A stretch of 64,000 nucleotides of DNA. Source: JACSRF01 sp963695505 (GTDB lineage Bacteria; Chloroflexota; Anaerolineae; Promineifilales; Promineifilaceae). Location of the stretch: positions 372,001 to 436,000 of the forward strand of contig CAVOGX010000021.1 of NCBI GenBank assembly GCA_963695505.1. The letters run 5' to 3'. Shown in pieces: positions 48,301 to 56,532 of the stretch. Below the pieces are notes generated by a model. That model saw only the letters and a list, made by a program, of their open reading frames with translations. It was not told the DNA's origin and ran no database searches. Position 1 is the stretch's first letter, and each line of letters begins with the position of its first letter. The position numbers and the translations under genes were made by a program.

Positions 48301-49368
48301 GTTGAGGGGGAAACCAGCGTCACTATTTTCGTGCCTGCTGGCGAGCATGAACTGCGCATAGACCATGACAGCGCTGCCGGGGCTGACTGGGACGTTACGA
48401 TTACTGCGGCTGGCCCGACCCCTGACGAGCTGCCATTTACCAAGATTGGTGGTGGATTGGGAAGCCGCAGCACCGAGTTTACCACGGATATATTGCCCCT
48501 CTACACGGGCGCTGCCACAGAGGTGAATGTATCCCTTAGCGTCACCGGCAATGTGGCTGATGGGCTGGCTCTCACCATTAATGACCTGGAGACGGGCGCA
48601 AATTTGTTGGCGCTGAACCCAGTATTGGGTGCAGAAGCTCAGTGGGCGACCTTCAGCCTGCCGGCCAATGGGGCTAGCTTTACAATCGAAGCGCCGGCTG
48701 GCAACATTGGACCATTAACTTACGAGCTAGTCGTGGATGTGCTGCCGCAAATTACCGGGGTTTCCCAAAACAGCGTGCGCTGGGATGGTGTGGCCGCGGC
48801 CAATGGGCTGAACCCCACCATGCGTTTGCACACGCCCATTAGTGGGCTGTACCTGGTAGAAGTGGACATGCCATTAAATGGGTTTATTGCCTTCTCCGTG
48901 GACGAAGTTTTGGCGCGCTTGGGCATCCGGTCTCCCCTAGGTTTCTTCTACGATTTTGAAGTGCCGCTTATGGCGGGCATACATACGTTCCAAGGGGAAC
49001 AAAACTCTGCGCCGTTGACAACCTGGACGTTGACAACAACGTTGCTAACCGCTGATGCGCCACACATTACGGCCGTTTCTCCGTACACTATTCCGGTTGG
49101 CACGGCGACAACCATAAACGTGACTGGTAGCAACTTTATGCCCGGGGCAACTGTTGCCCTCCATCAAAATGGCAATGTGATTCCGCTGCAGAACGTGGTG
49201 ATTGGGGATGCAACAACAGGAATGGCAACCGTTCCTGCAACGGTGGCATTGGGCGAGTACGACGTCGTACTTACAAACCCTGATAACCAGACGGCTACCT
49301 ATGCCAATGGCGTGCAGGTTTACCAACCAAATTATCATCTATACCTGCCCGTTGTCAGGAAACCGTAA
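45361..49368 (+). CDS. giant secreted repeat protein with C-terminal TIG domain
   Basis: 1335 aa. A signal peptide (to about residue 40, ending PLAAED) is followed by a short module A (about 43-137), two roughly 200-residue B repeats (137-338, 338-539), a degenerate repeat (539-637), a second module A (about 638-732), B repeats at 732-924 and 924-1129, and a partial B at 1129-1230. B repeats share GLYTFNLG-type, YFVPAGTH and EWLPI motifs and read as beta-sandwich (pre-peptidase C-terminal-like) modules. An IPT/TIG domain (ITAVSPYTIPVGTATTINVTG) and the tail YLPVVRKP end it. Likely a surface or matrix protein. No enzymatic motif. AAGGAG precedes the ATG. Confidence 0.85.
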   Translation: MNLNPRLSADEKTRSWIFIGILLILALTLASAASPLAAEDDLIFFSIDGALAAGETIEPVVPIFVPERNFNFMLTVSGGGPVSLIILDSNDQPVWIGSVNDGESVWGTGTLTAGQNAMYLTNTGGSTSNFALTLYDLPDAPFDWAGFVTPTGMASEIRVIFPEDGLYTFNLGVGGGQYQLLLDEDYIQKTAVSNSTVSYFVPAGAHLLKVIQDDFAGADWSISISSIGAAADSLPYNKSGEGLLGSGNFVEEWLPVNLASASQVNLELTLSGAAGETLALELVQPNRQVVNLPLNDVFAGETVWATVDMPAGVSLLHLVADSGNLNSMAYDLTLDTLPSPQFTWTGSANAAGLHSESRVVFPESGLYNFAFGLANGRYQFQINDNFLLKTVEGADSVNYFIPAGTHTLILNQDSGAGAEDWQVAITQGTATPDSLPYAKIGGNLGGSANDFREEWLPITLDTGQTVNLELLVDGSSIDSFSLEIYGAAGITPTYTLENILGSETVWTNFPLAAGLNRIHLVADEANASSLAYDLEITAVPADGTASWGGFALDSGNHSSIMVNFTQSGLYRFEILNESGFANLVLDDNITALRAPLSIGSSYDIQVSAGMHEIFTVQDANYPATDWLATVTPIDLADSFFTFSGSLAAGDSVTPIYSASSAMDFNFAWTVTGADAVSLIITDESNAVVWQGAAKDGETLWGTGTLLQGTNSLTLENAGSSAADIELTLYHLPTAPYSWAGMANPVGLNSEIRLIFPTDGLYTFDYDVNHGELYQLLVNDEFIQKTIPISGTVTYFVPAGTHNLTIDQESGGGMVDWALDVSAVGAAADTLPYQKMGGPLGNSDFDTEWLPINLVEDTAVNVAVSVAGTAGDHLTFGSNGFAVDVFAGETYWASLDLLGGTNLLSLVADGGNSDSLDYELWVYALPELPYSWDGLATAATGPNRYSTVHVPFPVDGLYTFDFGLDNGRYQFHLNDDYFQKVVEGETSVTIFVPAGEHELRIDHDSAAGADWDVTITAAGPTPDELPFTKIGGGLGSRSTEFTTDILPLYTGAATEVNVSLSVTGNVADGLALTINDLETGANLLALNPVLGAEAQWATFSLPANGASFTIEAPAGNIGPLTYELVVDVLPQITGVSQNSVRWDGVAAANGLNPTMRLHTPISGLYLVEVDMPLNGFIAFSVDEVLARLGIRSPLGFFYDFEVPLMAGIHTFQGEQNSAPLTTWTLTTTLLTADAPHITAVSPYTIPVGTATTINVTGSNFMPGATVALHQNGNVIPLQNVVIGDATTGMATVPATVALGEYDVVLTNPDNQTATYANGVQVYQPNYHLYLPVVRKP

Positions 49369-49410
49369 CATGGTAGAAAGGCTGTCGTACCACAGCCTGG
49401 CTTAACTGGA

Positions 49411-49447
49411 AAGACGGCCGTTTCCGCTGAGAAACGGCCGTCTTTTT
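49411..49447. terminator. bidirectional terminator made of two ACGGCCGT copies
   Basis: AAGACGGCCGTTTC (49411-49424) and GAAACGGCCGTCTT (49431-49444) form a perfect 14-bp stem with a 6-base loop, followed by a T-run on the plus strand and preceded by AA on the other. It lies between the convergent genes ending at 49368 and 49464. Confidence 0.85.
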
Positions 49448-49463
49448 GCTCATGATTGGTGGG

Positions 49464-51368
49464 TTACGGGCGCAGGACGAGGGGCAGCCAGACTTGTTCC
49501 GGGGCGATAAAGGTGATGACCACGTCTTCCCCCAGGTAAAGGTTACCACCGGCAATGCGCACGCCATAATACCGGTTAACGGCCGTTATTTCGGTAGTCA
49601 CCGCAAACTGAACTGCCAAACTTTCGCCGGGTTCAAGGCTGTTCGCCTCCCAGGTAACCTCGCCATTGTCAAAGGTGCCACCACCCACATAAGTTGTGCC
49701 TGTGGGTAAAGTGTCGGTAATAACCAGGTCATGCACGGTAACTTGACTGTTGTTATCCACGGTCAGGGTGTATGTAAAGGGGATTCCCGGTTCAGTGACC
49801 AGGGGGGCTGATTTTGTGATGGACAAATCCGGGGGTGTGATGTGGGTGGTTACAGGGTAACGGCCGTCTCCCGTGTAACCTCCGTCGGCATTATAGCTGT
49901 AGGTGTCATTGGTGATGGTTTGGGTGGCCGTGACGACAAATTGCAGAACGGCCGTATCCCTGGCTGCCAGGCCAGCGATATTCCAGGAAACTGTACCGTT
50001 GCTTAACGTACCGCCGCCAACATACAGAGCGTTGTCCGGCAAAGCGTCAGTGACAGCAATATTTGTGGCTGGCGCACTGCCCGTGTTGTTGAGATGCAGC
50101 GTGAAAGTAATGGGTGCACCGGGTTCTGCTGCGGTTGGGCCGCTTTTACTGAGGCAAAGCTGCGGTGCTTCCGGCGTGCCGCTGTCAATTATGCGGAAGA
50201 TGCTGCTGCCCAGGCTGACGTACACGTTGCCGCAGGCATCTTCACCAAAAGTGGTAATATTGCTGCTGGTGTCTTCAAATAAGGCGTTATTCCAATTGTT
50301 ACCATCTTGCGTCAATCCCCAAATTTTGCCGCTGCAGTAGTCAGCATAGAAGTACGTGCCGTTTAAGCTGGGAAACTGTGTGCCGCGATAGATGAAACCC
50401 CCGGTTACAGAACATCCTTCAGCATGGGCATATTCATGGATGGGAGGTATATGAGTGGCTGGCAGGTCTGCCTGGCAGGTTGGGTTCGTATTGACATGCG
50501 TCCCTTCATAGTAGCACCATCCATAGTTCTCACCGCCGCTGCTGCTGGCAGGCTGGAAATCCACTTCTTCCCAGGCATTCTGGCCTACGTCTCCAATGAA
50601 CATGTCACCGGTTTCGCGGTCAAAGCTGAAGCGCCAGGGGTTGCGCAAGCCATAAGCCCAAATTTCGTTGCATGCCTCTCTTTGCCCAACGAAAGGGTTG
50701 TCTTCAGGAATCGAGTACTGCCCAGACGGATCGCAGTCAGGCGGTAAACCATTCCCGTCAACGTCAATGCGCAGTATTTTGCCGAGTAAGGTGTTGAGCC
50801 TTTGGCCGTAATTTTGGGGATCGTTGCCTGAACCACCGTCCCCTAAGCCAATGTAGAGATAACCATCAGGGCCAAAATTCAGGTCGCCACCGTTGTGGTT
50901 GGTGTAGGGCTGATCGACCGTTAACAGAATGATTTCACTGTTAGGGTCAGCCACATTAGGGTTATCTGTAACAGAAAAGCGCGAGATGTGGGTATCACCA
51001 CTGGCATTGATGTAATTGACGTAGAAATAGGGCGTGTTGGGGTAGTTGGGATGGAAGGCTAGTCCTAAGAGGCCTTGCTCGCTACCGCCATCATTTACTC
51101 GGCCTTGAATGTCCAGGAATGTTGTGGCTGTGGTGCTGCCTAAGGGGATGACTTTTATCAGGCCAGGCTGTTGGGCGATAAAAAGGCGGTTGTCATTGGC
51201 GTGGGTGATATCGGTGGGTTGGGGGAAGGTGACGCCTGGAAAAGCGTTTTCCCTGCCAAAGGCTGTTGGGGCGGTTGGTGCGGCAACGGCCGTAAACAAG
51301 TTGACTAACAGAGACGCAGCCACAATAAAAATGGCCAATAACATGACAAGATACTTATCGCGGGTCAT
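49464..51368 (-). CDS. secreted PQQ-type sugar dehydrogenase with two DUF11 repeats
   Basis: 634 aa. A signal peptide (residues 8-29) precedes a six-bladed glucose/sorbosone dehydrogenase domain: QGLLGLAFHPNYP, HNGGDLNFGPDGYLYIGLGDGG, AYGLRNPWRFSFD, GDVGQNAWEEVD. Two DUF11 repeats follow (about residues 415-620; GPTAAEPGAPITFTLHLNNTG and APLVTEPGIPFTYTLTVDNN), then a tail WLPLVLRP like that of the convergent neighbour. It probably oxidises sugars or aldehydes outside the cell with PQQ. The DUF11 pair usually serves as a surface stalk. No PQQ synthesis genes are in the window. A short gap separates it from the terminator. Confidence 0.9.
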   Translation of the reverse strand: MTRDKYLVMLLAIFIVAASLLVNLFTAVAAPTAPTAFGRENAFPGVTFPQPTDITHANDNRLFIAQQPGLIKVIPLGSTTATTFLDIQGRVNDGGSEQGLLGLAFHPNYPNTPYFYVNYINASGDTHISRFSVTDNPNVADPNSEIILLTVDQPYTNHNGGDLNFGPDGYLYIGLGDGGSGNDPQNYGQRLNTLLGKILRIDVDGNGLPPDCDPSGQYSIPEDNPFVGQREACNEIWAYGLRNPWRFSFDRETGDMFIGDVGQNAWEEVDFQPASSSGGENYGWCYYEGTHVNTNPTCQADLPATHIPPIHEYAHAEGCSVTGGFIYRGTQFPSLNGTYFYADYCSGKIWGLTQDGNNWNNALFEDTSSNITTFGEDACGNVYVSLGSSIFRIIDSGTPEAPQLCLSKSGPTAAEPGAPITFTLHLNNTGSAPATNIAVTDALPDNALYVGGGTLSNGTVSWNIAGLAARDTAVLQFVVTATQTITNDTYSYNADGGYTGDGRYPVTTHITPPDLSITKSAPLVTEPGIPFTYTLTVDNNSQVTVHDLVITDTLPTGTTYVGGGTFDNGEVTWEANSLEPGESLAVQFAVTTEITAVNRYYGVRIAGGNLYLGEDVVITFIAPEQVWLPLVLRP

Positions 51369-51547
51369 AGATTCTCCTGTTCGAATTGGTTAGACATCGT
51401 TATAATCACCAAAATGTGAGCGCCGATTATAGCTTGTCCTTTTAAGCAGAAGCGGGATACGAATAGAGTATTTATCTTTAGCTGTTTCAATGAGAGTCAA
51501 ATTACCGCGTTTGTGTCCTGCGTTGTAATGACCATGGAGGATTAACG

Positions 51548-52030
51548 ATGCGTCGCGGCATGGGATGTGTGGGATCAACCCTTTTTGTGGGCATATTTTT
51601 TGTGGTAGGCGTGGCGGTCTCGTGGTGGGGCTGGCGTATTTTGCAAAATGCGCGCGTGAGCGAAAGCTGGCCTGCCACCAGTGGCAAGGTTACCTATTCG
51701 CAGGTGCGTATTGACCACGATGAAGATGGCACCACTTACCACGCCGAGGTGGGCTTTTCTTATGTGGTGAATGATCAGCGATATTCGGCCGATACGGTAA
51801 GTTTTGGCCAGTATGGCAGCAGCAGCCGCAACCATGCCGATGAAATTGTGGCGCGTTATCCCGAAGAGCAAAGTGTGACCGTGTATTATAATCCTGCAGA
51901 ACCGGAAACGGCCGTTCTGGAACCTGGCGTCACCTGGAGCAGCTACATGGTGCTGGGCATTGGCCTTGTTTTTGCCTGCGTCTCTATTGTCATTGCCCCG
52001 GCTATGCTTTTAGGGCGGTTTCGCCGATAA
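51548..52030 (+). CDS. DUF3592 membrane protein
   Basis: 160 aa. An N-terminal helix (LFVGIFFVVGVAVSWWGWRI), a DUF3592 beta domain (WPATSGKVTYSQV ... FSYVVNDQRYSADTVSFG ... VTVYYNPAEPETAVLEPG) and a second helix near the C-terminus. Function is unknown; the domain probably faces outside. GGAGG lies before the ATG. The palindrome encodes ETAV in the conserved NPAEPETAVLEPG motif. A TATAAT-like box lies in the gap 51369-51547 shared with the divergent dehydrogenase gene. Confidence 0.85.
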   Translation: MRRGMGCVGSTLFVGIFFVVGVAVSWWGWRILQNARVSESWPATSGKVTYSQVRIDHDEDGTTYHAEVGFSYVVNDQRYSADTVSFGQYGSSSRNHADEIVARYPEEQSVTVYYNPAEPETAVLEPGVTWSSYMVLGIGLVFACVSIVIAPAMLLGRFRR

Positions 52031-52078
52031 ATTAAGCTACCTGGCCAGCTTTTGGTGGGCTAGCCAAGTTAACAGGAG

Positions 52079-52153
52079 TTATACCCGCGAAGGGTATCAT
52101 CTGATAATTTTACCAGAGGTGGCACGGCCAGAAACCGGCCACAGCGGGTATAG
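52079..52153 (+). ncRNA. structured 5' leader of the dipeptidase gene, possible riboswitch
   Basis: TATACCCGC (52080-52088) pairs with GCGGGTATA (52144-52152), a perfect 9-bp closing helix plus a G-U pair. Inside are a TATC/GATA hairpin and a GTGGC/GCCAC (or GGCC/GGCC) hairpin, giving a three-way junction. The ribosome site GAAGGA of the next gene begins directly after the closing helix. AGAGGTGG and GAAACC recall parts of the SAM-I core, but the element is too short and lacks other core bases. No known class is claimed. Confidence 0.4.
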
Positions 52154-52165
52154 AAGGAAAACCTT

Positions 52166-53542
52166 ATGCCAGATCCCTTAACCTTTGCCCAGGAAAACCG
52201 CGACAGGCACCTTGCCGAACTGAAGTCTTTTTTGCGAATACCCAGCGTAAGTACGCAGCCAGAACATAAAAGCGATACCATGGCCGCTGCCCGCTGGCTT
52301 ACAGAGGCAATGCGCCAGGCTGGACTGGAAAATGTACGGCTGATTGAGACACCAAAGCACCCCCTGGTGTACGCTGATTGGCTTCATGCCGGGGATTCTG
52401 CGCCGACGGTGCTGATTTACGGCCATTATGATGTACAGCCTGCGGAGCCGTTTGACCTGTGGGAGTCACCTCCCTTTGACCCGGAGGTTCGCGACGGATT
52501 TTTATATGCCCGCGGCGCGTCGGATGATAAAGGGCAGATTTATATTCACGTTAAGGCTGTGGAGGCTTATTTGCAAGGAAACGGCCGTTTGCCCGTAAAC
52601 GTGAAATTTATTGTGGAGGGTGAAGAAGAGATGGGTGGGGCCAGCCTGGCGGCCTTTATCCCTGAAAATAAAGAGCTGTTGGCAGCGGACGTCGCGTTGG
52701 TGTCAGATACGGCTATACTCAGCCCGGATCAGCCAGCCATTGTCTATGGCTTGCGGGGCATGTGCTACATCCTTATGGATGTAACCGGCCCAGGCCGTGA
52801 CCTGCATTCCGGCAGCTTTGGCGGGGGTATCAACAACCCTTTGAATGCCTTGGGCCACATCATTGCCAAATTGAAGGATGAAAAGGGTCACATTCTCATT
52901 CCCGGGTTTTATGATCGGGTACGGCCGTTAAGCACCGAAGAGCGTGAAATCCTGGCCAAATTCCCCTTGGATGAAGAGGCCTGGTTGACCGAAGCCGGTG
53001 CACCTGAGGCCTGGGGCGAACCGGATTTTACGCTGGTTGAGCGTTTGGGCGCGCGCCCCACACTGGACGTTCACGGCATTATCGGCGGCTACACCGGCCC
53101 TGGTGGCAAAACCGTCCTGCCTGCCAGCGTTCACGCTAAGATTTCTATGCGCCTTGTACCAAACCAGGACCCGACGGAAATTCACCGCCTGTTTGTTGAT
53201 TACGTGCAGTCAATTGCTCCACCCAGCGTTACGGTAACCATTCATGGGGGGCACGGCGCGCCGGCCAGCATTACCGATTACAATATTCCCGCCATGCAGG
53301 CTGCGCGGTCCGCGTATGAAGAAACTTTTGGCCGGGAACCGGTGCTTATGCGCGAAGGCGGATCAATTCCTGTGGTCGGTCAATTTCAATCGCATCTCGG
53401 TTTGGAAACGGTGCTCATGGGTTTTGGCCTGCCTGGAGACCGCATTCACTCCCCTAATGAACGGTTTTTACTGGCAAATTTTTACCGGGGCATCGAGACG
53501 AGTATCCGTTTCTTGCAGCATTACGGGGAGAACCGGGCATAG
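52166..53542 (+). CDS. M20-family dipeptidase (CNDP/DapE-like)
   Basis: 458 aa. All zinc and catalytic motifs are present: IYGHYDVQPAEP, ARGASDDKGQIY, VEGEEEMGG, and SDTAILSPDQP with the dimer-interface His in GRDLHSGSFGG. GDRIHSPNE carries the last zinc His. This is the M20A branch of carnosinase-like dipeptidases. It should hydrolyse dipeptides or N-acyl amino acids in the cytoplasm. The start ATG at 52166 has GAAGGAAAA upstream, adjoining a folded leader. A strong terminator follows, so it is a single-gene unit with possible leader control. Confidence 0.93.
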   Translation: MPDPLTFAQENRDRHLAELKSFLRIPSVSTQPEHKSDTMAAARWLTEAMRQAGLENVRLIETPKHPLVYADWLHAGDSAPTVLIYGHYDVQPAEPFDLWESPPFDPEVRDGFLYARGASDDKGQIYIHVKAVEAYLQGNGRLPVNVKFIVEGEEEMGGASLAAFIPENKELLAADVALVSDTAILSPDQPAIVYGLRGMCYILMDVTGPGRDLHSGSFGGGINNPLNALGHIIAKLKDEKGHILIPGFYDRVRPLSTEEREILAKFPLDEEAWLTEAGAPEAWGEPDFTLVERLGARPTLDVHGIIGGYTGPGGKTVLPASVHAKISMRLVPNQDPTEIHRLFVDYVQSIAPPSVTVTIHGGHGAPASITDYNIPAMQAARSAYEETFGREPVLMREGGSIPVVGQFQSHLGLETVLMGFGLPGDRIHSPNERFLLANFYRGIETSIRFLQHYGENRA

Positions 53543-53588
53543 ATATCGAGCTTGGAGCCATTGAGCGATTGTGACATAGAGGAATCGA

Positions 53589-53628
53589 AAAAACACCTGT
53601 ATTTTGTGAAAAGAACACAGGTGTTTTT
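53589..53628. terminator. bidirectional intrinsic terminator
   Basis: AAAAACACCTGT (53589-53600) / ACAGGTGTTTTT (53617-53628), 12-bp stem with A-run and T-run flanks, between convergent genes ending at 53542 and 53658. Confidence 0.9.
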
Positions 53629-53657
53629 ATGAATATCTCTAGTGACTAAGGTTCAAA

Positions 53658-54407
53658 TCAGTTGCGTTTGTGGCGCAATCCGCCTTTGTTTTTGGACCAC
53701 AGGAATATGGATGTCAGAGCAAGTGTGGCAAAGGCGGCAATGAGTGCTGTGGTGGCGTTGGGTGGGTTTGTGACGCCGAAAGTTTGCAGAGAAACGGCCG
53801 TGGGGTTATTTGCTATGTTAGGTGAAGGATTAGCAGTAATAGTCCATGCCGAACCAGAATTGCGTGAATTTCTTGTAATACTGCTGCCTGCGGGGGCATC
53901 ACCTACGTCAGGCTGTCCACTAGTACCGGTTTCATCAAGCAAATTGTTTGTATTTGGTGAATCATATATGACAGCATCAATTGGAACCGTACTTGGCGTT
54001 ACTGACGAGCAAGGAACATTGAAGAGTGCGACTCCATCTGATTCATCACCACCATTTTGAAAGTCTGGATTGAAATCGATTGGTAGGTCAAAAGTTGGAT
54101 TGCCATTCTCTGCTACGCTCAGGGGCCCACCAACAACAAATACCTGATCAGCCGCAATTGTCCCAGTAAGTTGTACCAAGCTATATGTATAGTTTGTTCC
54201 TCCATTTCCCAAGCAATAACTTGAAAGGTCAATACTCGCCAAACTTGTATTGTAAAGTTCGACCCATTCATAGCCAGAATCAGTACTTGGATGGTCGTAA
54301 TAGATTTCCGTCAAAAAGACCCCATTTGGTGCTTGTGCATATCCAAATTCAAAGAAAAGAAACAATGATAATATTGTAATGGTGATTTTGAAAACGACTC
54401 GCCTCAT
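53658..54407 (-). CDS. secreted lamin-tail (LTD) domain protein
   Basis: 249 aa. A signal peptide (residues 1-24, ending GYAQA) leads to a lamin-tail domain (VFLTEIYYDHPSTDSGYEWVELYNTS ... IDLSSYCLG). A Ser/Asn-rich linker and a C-terminal helix with basic end (TALIAAFATLALTSIFLWSKNKGGLRHKRN) follow, giving an outward-facing anchored protein. The end lacks an LPxTG-like motif, so it is not an obvious sortase substrate. LTD domains in bacteria are common on exported nucleases and surface proteins; no catalytic domain is present here. Confidence 0.82.
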   Translation of the reverse strand: MRRVVFKITITILSLFLFFEFGYAQAPNGVFLTEIYYDHPSTDSGYEWVELYNTSLASIDLSSYCLGNGGTNYTYSLVQLTGTIAADQVFVVGGPLSVAENGNPTFDLPIDFNPDFQNGGDESDGVALFNVPCSSVTPSTVPIDAVIYDSPNTNNLLDETGTSGQPDVGDAPAGSSITRNSRNSGSAWTITANPSPNIANNPTAVSLQTFGVTNPPNATTALIAAFATLALTSIFLWSKNKGGLRHKRN

Positions 54408-54470
54408 ATTTGTCCTCCCAAAATATAAAAAAGCTTCTCCAAATTATACGGTTTTTGATAAAGACTCTAC

Positions 54471-55972
54471 TTTCCGCTAAGTGATATGTGACAAAAAGGA
54501 ACAACGGTGGCATGTTAGTGGTTAAAAACCTTCGACCAAAAAGGAAACCAAAACATGCCACCTATTGTAGAACCAACAATGTCAGCTCTGATCAAAATTG
54601 TAACCGACTTGCCTGTAGGGACCAACCTAGCCATGCTGCACTTCCTGTGGATGTTGGTCACCGGCAGTTTGCTGCCGCATCGTGGGGCACTTTTTCCGGC
54701 ATTGCAGTCTACAGGGATTGGTGAGGCGGCGGTACGCCGCGCCTGGAGTGCTTTTCGCGGCGGCATGTGGCAAATCAGTGAGTTGATGGTTGCCTGGGAG
54801 AGCTATATGCGGAGTCAGCAACAATGGCAACCCCGCTGTTATGACGGTCATTATGCGGTGCCCATTGACACGACGCCTTTTTGGCGACCCAAATTGCAGG
54901 GCCTTGAATCCCACTACTACAACAGCGCAGCCGAAAAGGCGTTACCAGCACTTATTCTGGGGCTGGTGGCTCGCATTGGGCAAGTGGGGGCCAAACGAAT
55001 GGCCCTACCGCAAGTGATGGTACGCGTTCATCCCAAAGACCCCAGTGAAACCGGACTCAAGAAAGAGTTGCTCAAACAGGTCAAACGCGTGCTGGGCCAA
55101 GAAGACATCATGCTGGCCGATGCCGGGTTCCAGAATCAAGTTGTGTCATGAAGCGAAAATTCCCCACTACCTGCTGCGGTTAGCCACCAATTTTACGGCC
55201 CGCGGCAACTATCTGGCCTATGCACCGGGCAAGCGCGGCAAAAAGCCCACTAAAGGACCGCGCATTCGCCCACTGGCCCGTCACTACAAGGGCAAAGAAA
55301 TCCCGGCGACGCTACCGGATGCGACCTTTTCCTGGGAATTAACCGCGATTGGGACCATTTCTGCCAATCTCTGGCAAAACCTGGTGCGCCCAGATCTGCT
55401 TCCCAGCCCTGACAATGATTTGTTTGACGTGTGGGCCATCACCGACCCTCGCTATGAGCATCCCTTGCTAGTGGCGACCAATGTCAAGCTGCAACCGGTC
55501 ACAGTGCATGCGCTCTATACAGACCGTTGGCCCATTGAGCAGTTGCCCTTAGCGGGCAAACAAATGGTAGGCGCCCATCGTCAGTTTGTCTTTGCCGCTG
55601 AAACCCGTCAGCGCTTACCGGAATTAGTGCTTTTGGCCGGTTCTGTTCTTACCGGACTGGCCATGCTGTATCCATCGATGCCGACTGGCTTCTGGGACAG
55701 AAACCCGCAACCGACACCGGGCCGTTTTCGACGTGCTCTGGCGGGCTTGCCTTTTCCGCAAAGTTACCCCTTGCCAGCGCGACTTCGCCAAAAAGCGTCG
55801 GTAACAGACCATTTGCCTAAAGGAGTCCAGGCACATCGGCGTCAAAAACAAGTGGTGAAGGCTGTTTCGACCTGAAAAACGGTTGTTTTTGCCACATTTT
55901 TAAGGTTCATTTTTCCAAAGCCATACTTTGGATGAATACTCTTGCCTCTTTCGGGCAAGAATTTAGCGGAAA
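54471..55972 (+). mobile_element. IS4-superfamily-like insertion sequence, ends uncertain
   Basis: Two nested inverted repeats flank a transposase gene. The outer pair is TTTCCGCTAA (54471-54480) with TTAGCGGAAA (55963-55972); the inner is ATGTGACAAAAA (54486-54497) with TTTTTGCCACAT (55886-55897, one mismatch). No clear target duplication was found for either, so the true ends are unsettled (about 1.41 or 1.50 kb). No ACGGCCGT inside. It sits between genes and interrupts nothing obvious. Confidence 0.7.
54555..55875 (+). pseudogene. IS4-type DDE transposase, frameshifted
   Basis: The first frame starts at ATG 54555 and has the first catalytic Asp in VPIDTTPFWRPK and the second in IMLADAGF. 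It meets a stop (TCA TGA) at 55149. The +1 frame continues at once with CHEAKIPHYLLRLATNF and shows Y-x2-R-x3-E-x6-K (YTDRWPIEQLPLAGK), the YREK signature of IS4-type transposases. Restored length is about 440 residues. One base deletion or insertion near 55140-55148 explains the break. Whether it is an error or a dead copy cannot be told here. Confidence 0.8.
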
Positions 55973-56034
55973 CTAAAGTAAAGAAGGATAGTTTGAATTT
56001 TACAAAATATTTCTAGGTTAGATAGAGAGGTGGA

Positions 56035-56532
56035 ATGCAAAAAACTTTAGCAATGAAGTTCCTAGAAGGCAAGAAAGTGCCTTATGAGGTGTTGGAATAC
56101 CCAAACACCATGCGCGACGCGGCGGAAATTGCTGCTTATAAAGGCCTACCGCCAGGCCAGGTGTGCAAAACTCTGGTGGTGCAGCCACCCGCCGGAGAGC
56201 CCAGGGCGAAGCCCATGCTGGTCATGGTTCCGGCTGACCGCCAGCTCGATTTGAAAAAGCTGGCCAAAGGGGTAGGTGCGAAAAAGTTAAAAATGGCGAC
56301 CCATGCCGAGGCGGAAGCCCTGACAGGTTTGCAGGTGGGAGGCATTTCGCCGCTGGTGCTGGTGAATAAAGGATTTGCCATTTACCTGGATGTGGCCGCA
56401 CGGCCGTTTCCCCACATATACGTCAGTGCTGCGCAGAAGGGCTTGAATCTGAAAGTTGCCGTAAAAGATCTGCTTAAGGTCACTGGGGCACGCTGGATAG
56501 ACGCCAGCAGCGCATCGCCTATTGACGAATAA
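56035..56532 (+). CDS. ybaK: YbaK/EbsC-family Cys-tRNA deacylase
   Basis: 165 aa, one YbaK domain of normal length. Typical segments: VCKTLVVQ (with the conserved Lys), MVPADRQLDLKKLAKGVGAKKLKMA, GLQVGGISPLVL and a final YVSAAQKGLNLKVAVKDL. These enzymes remove Cys mischarged on tRNA(Pro). GAGAGGTGG precedes the ATG. Its last 14 bases overlap the end of the convergent subtilase gene. A small hairpin (CTTGCC/GGCAAG, near 55941-55959) lies upstream. Confidence 0.9.
   Translation: MQKTLAMKFLEGKKVPYEVLEYPNTMRDAAEIAAYKGLPPGQVCKTLVVQPPAGEPRAKPMLVMVPADRQLDLKKLAKGVGAKKLKMATHAEAEALTGLQVGGISPLVLVNKGFAIYLDVAARPFPHIYVSAAQKGLNLKVAVKDLLKVTGARWIDASSASPIDE

Noticed and set aside
48139..49338. Long antisense frames inside the giant repeat protein gene
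   Set aside because: They mirror the repeats, lack ribosome sites and have no recognisable domain.
52120..52152. T-box or SAM-I riboswitch before the dipeptidase gene
   Set aside because: GGTGGCAC and AGAGGTGG resemble pieces of these, but there is no room for a T-box stem I and the SAM-I core is incomplete.
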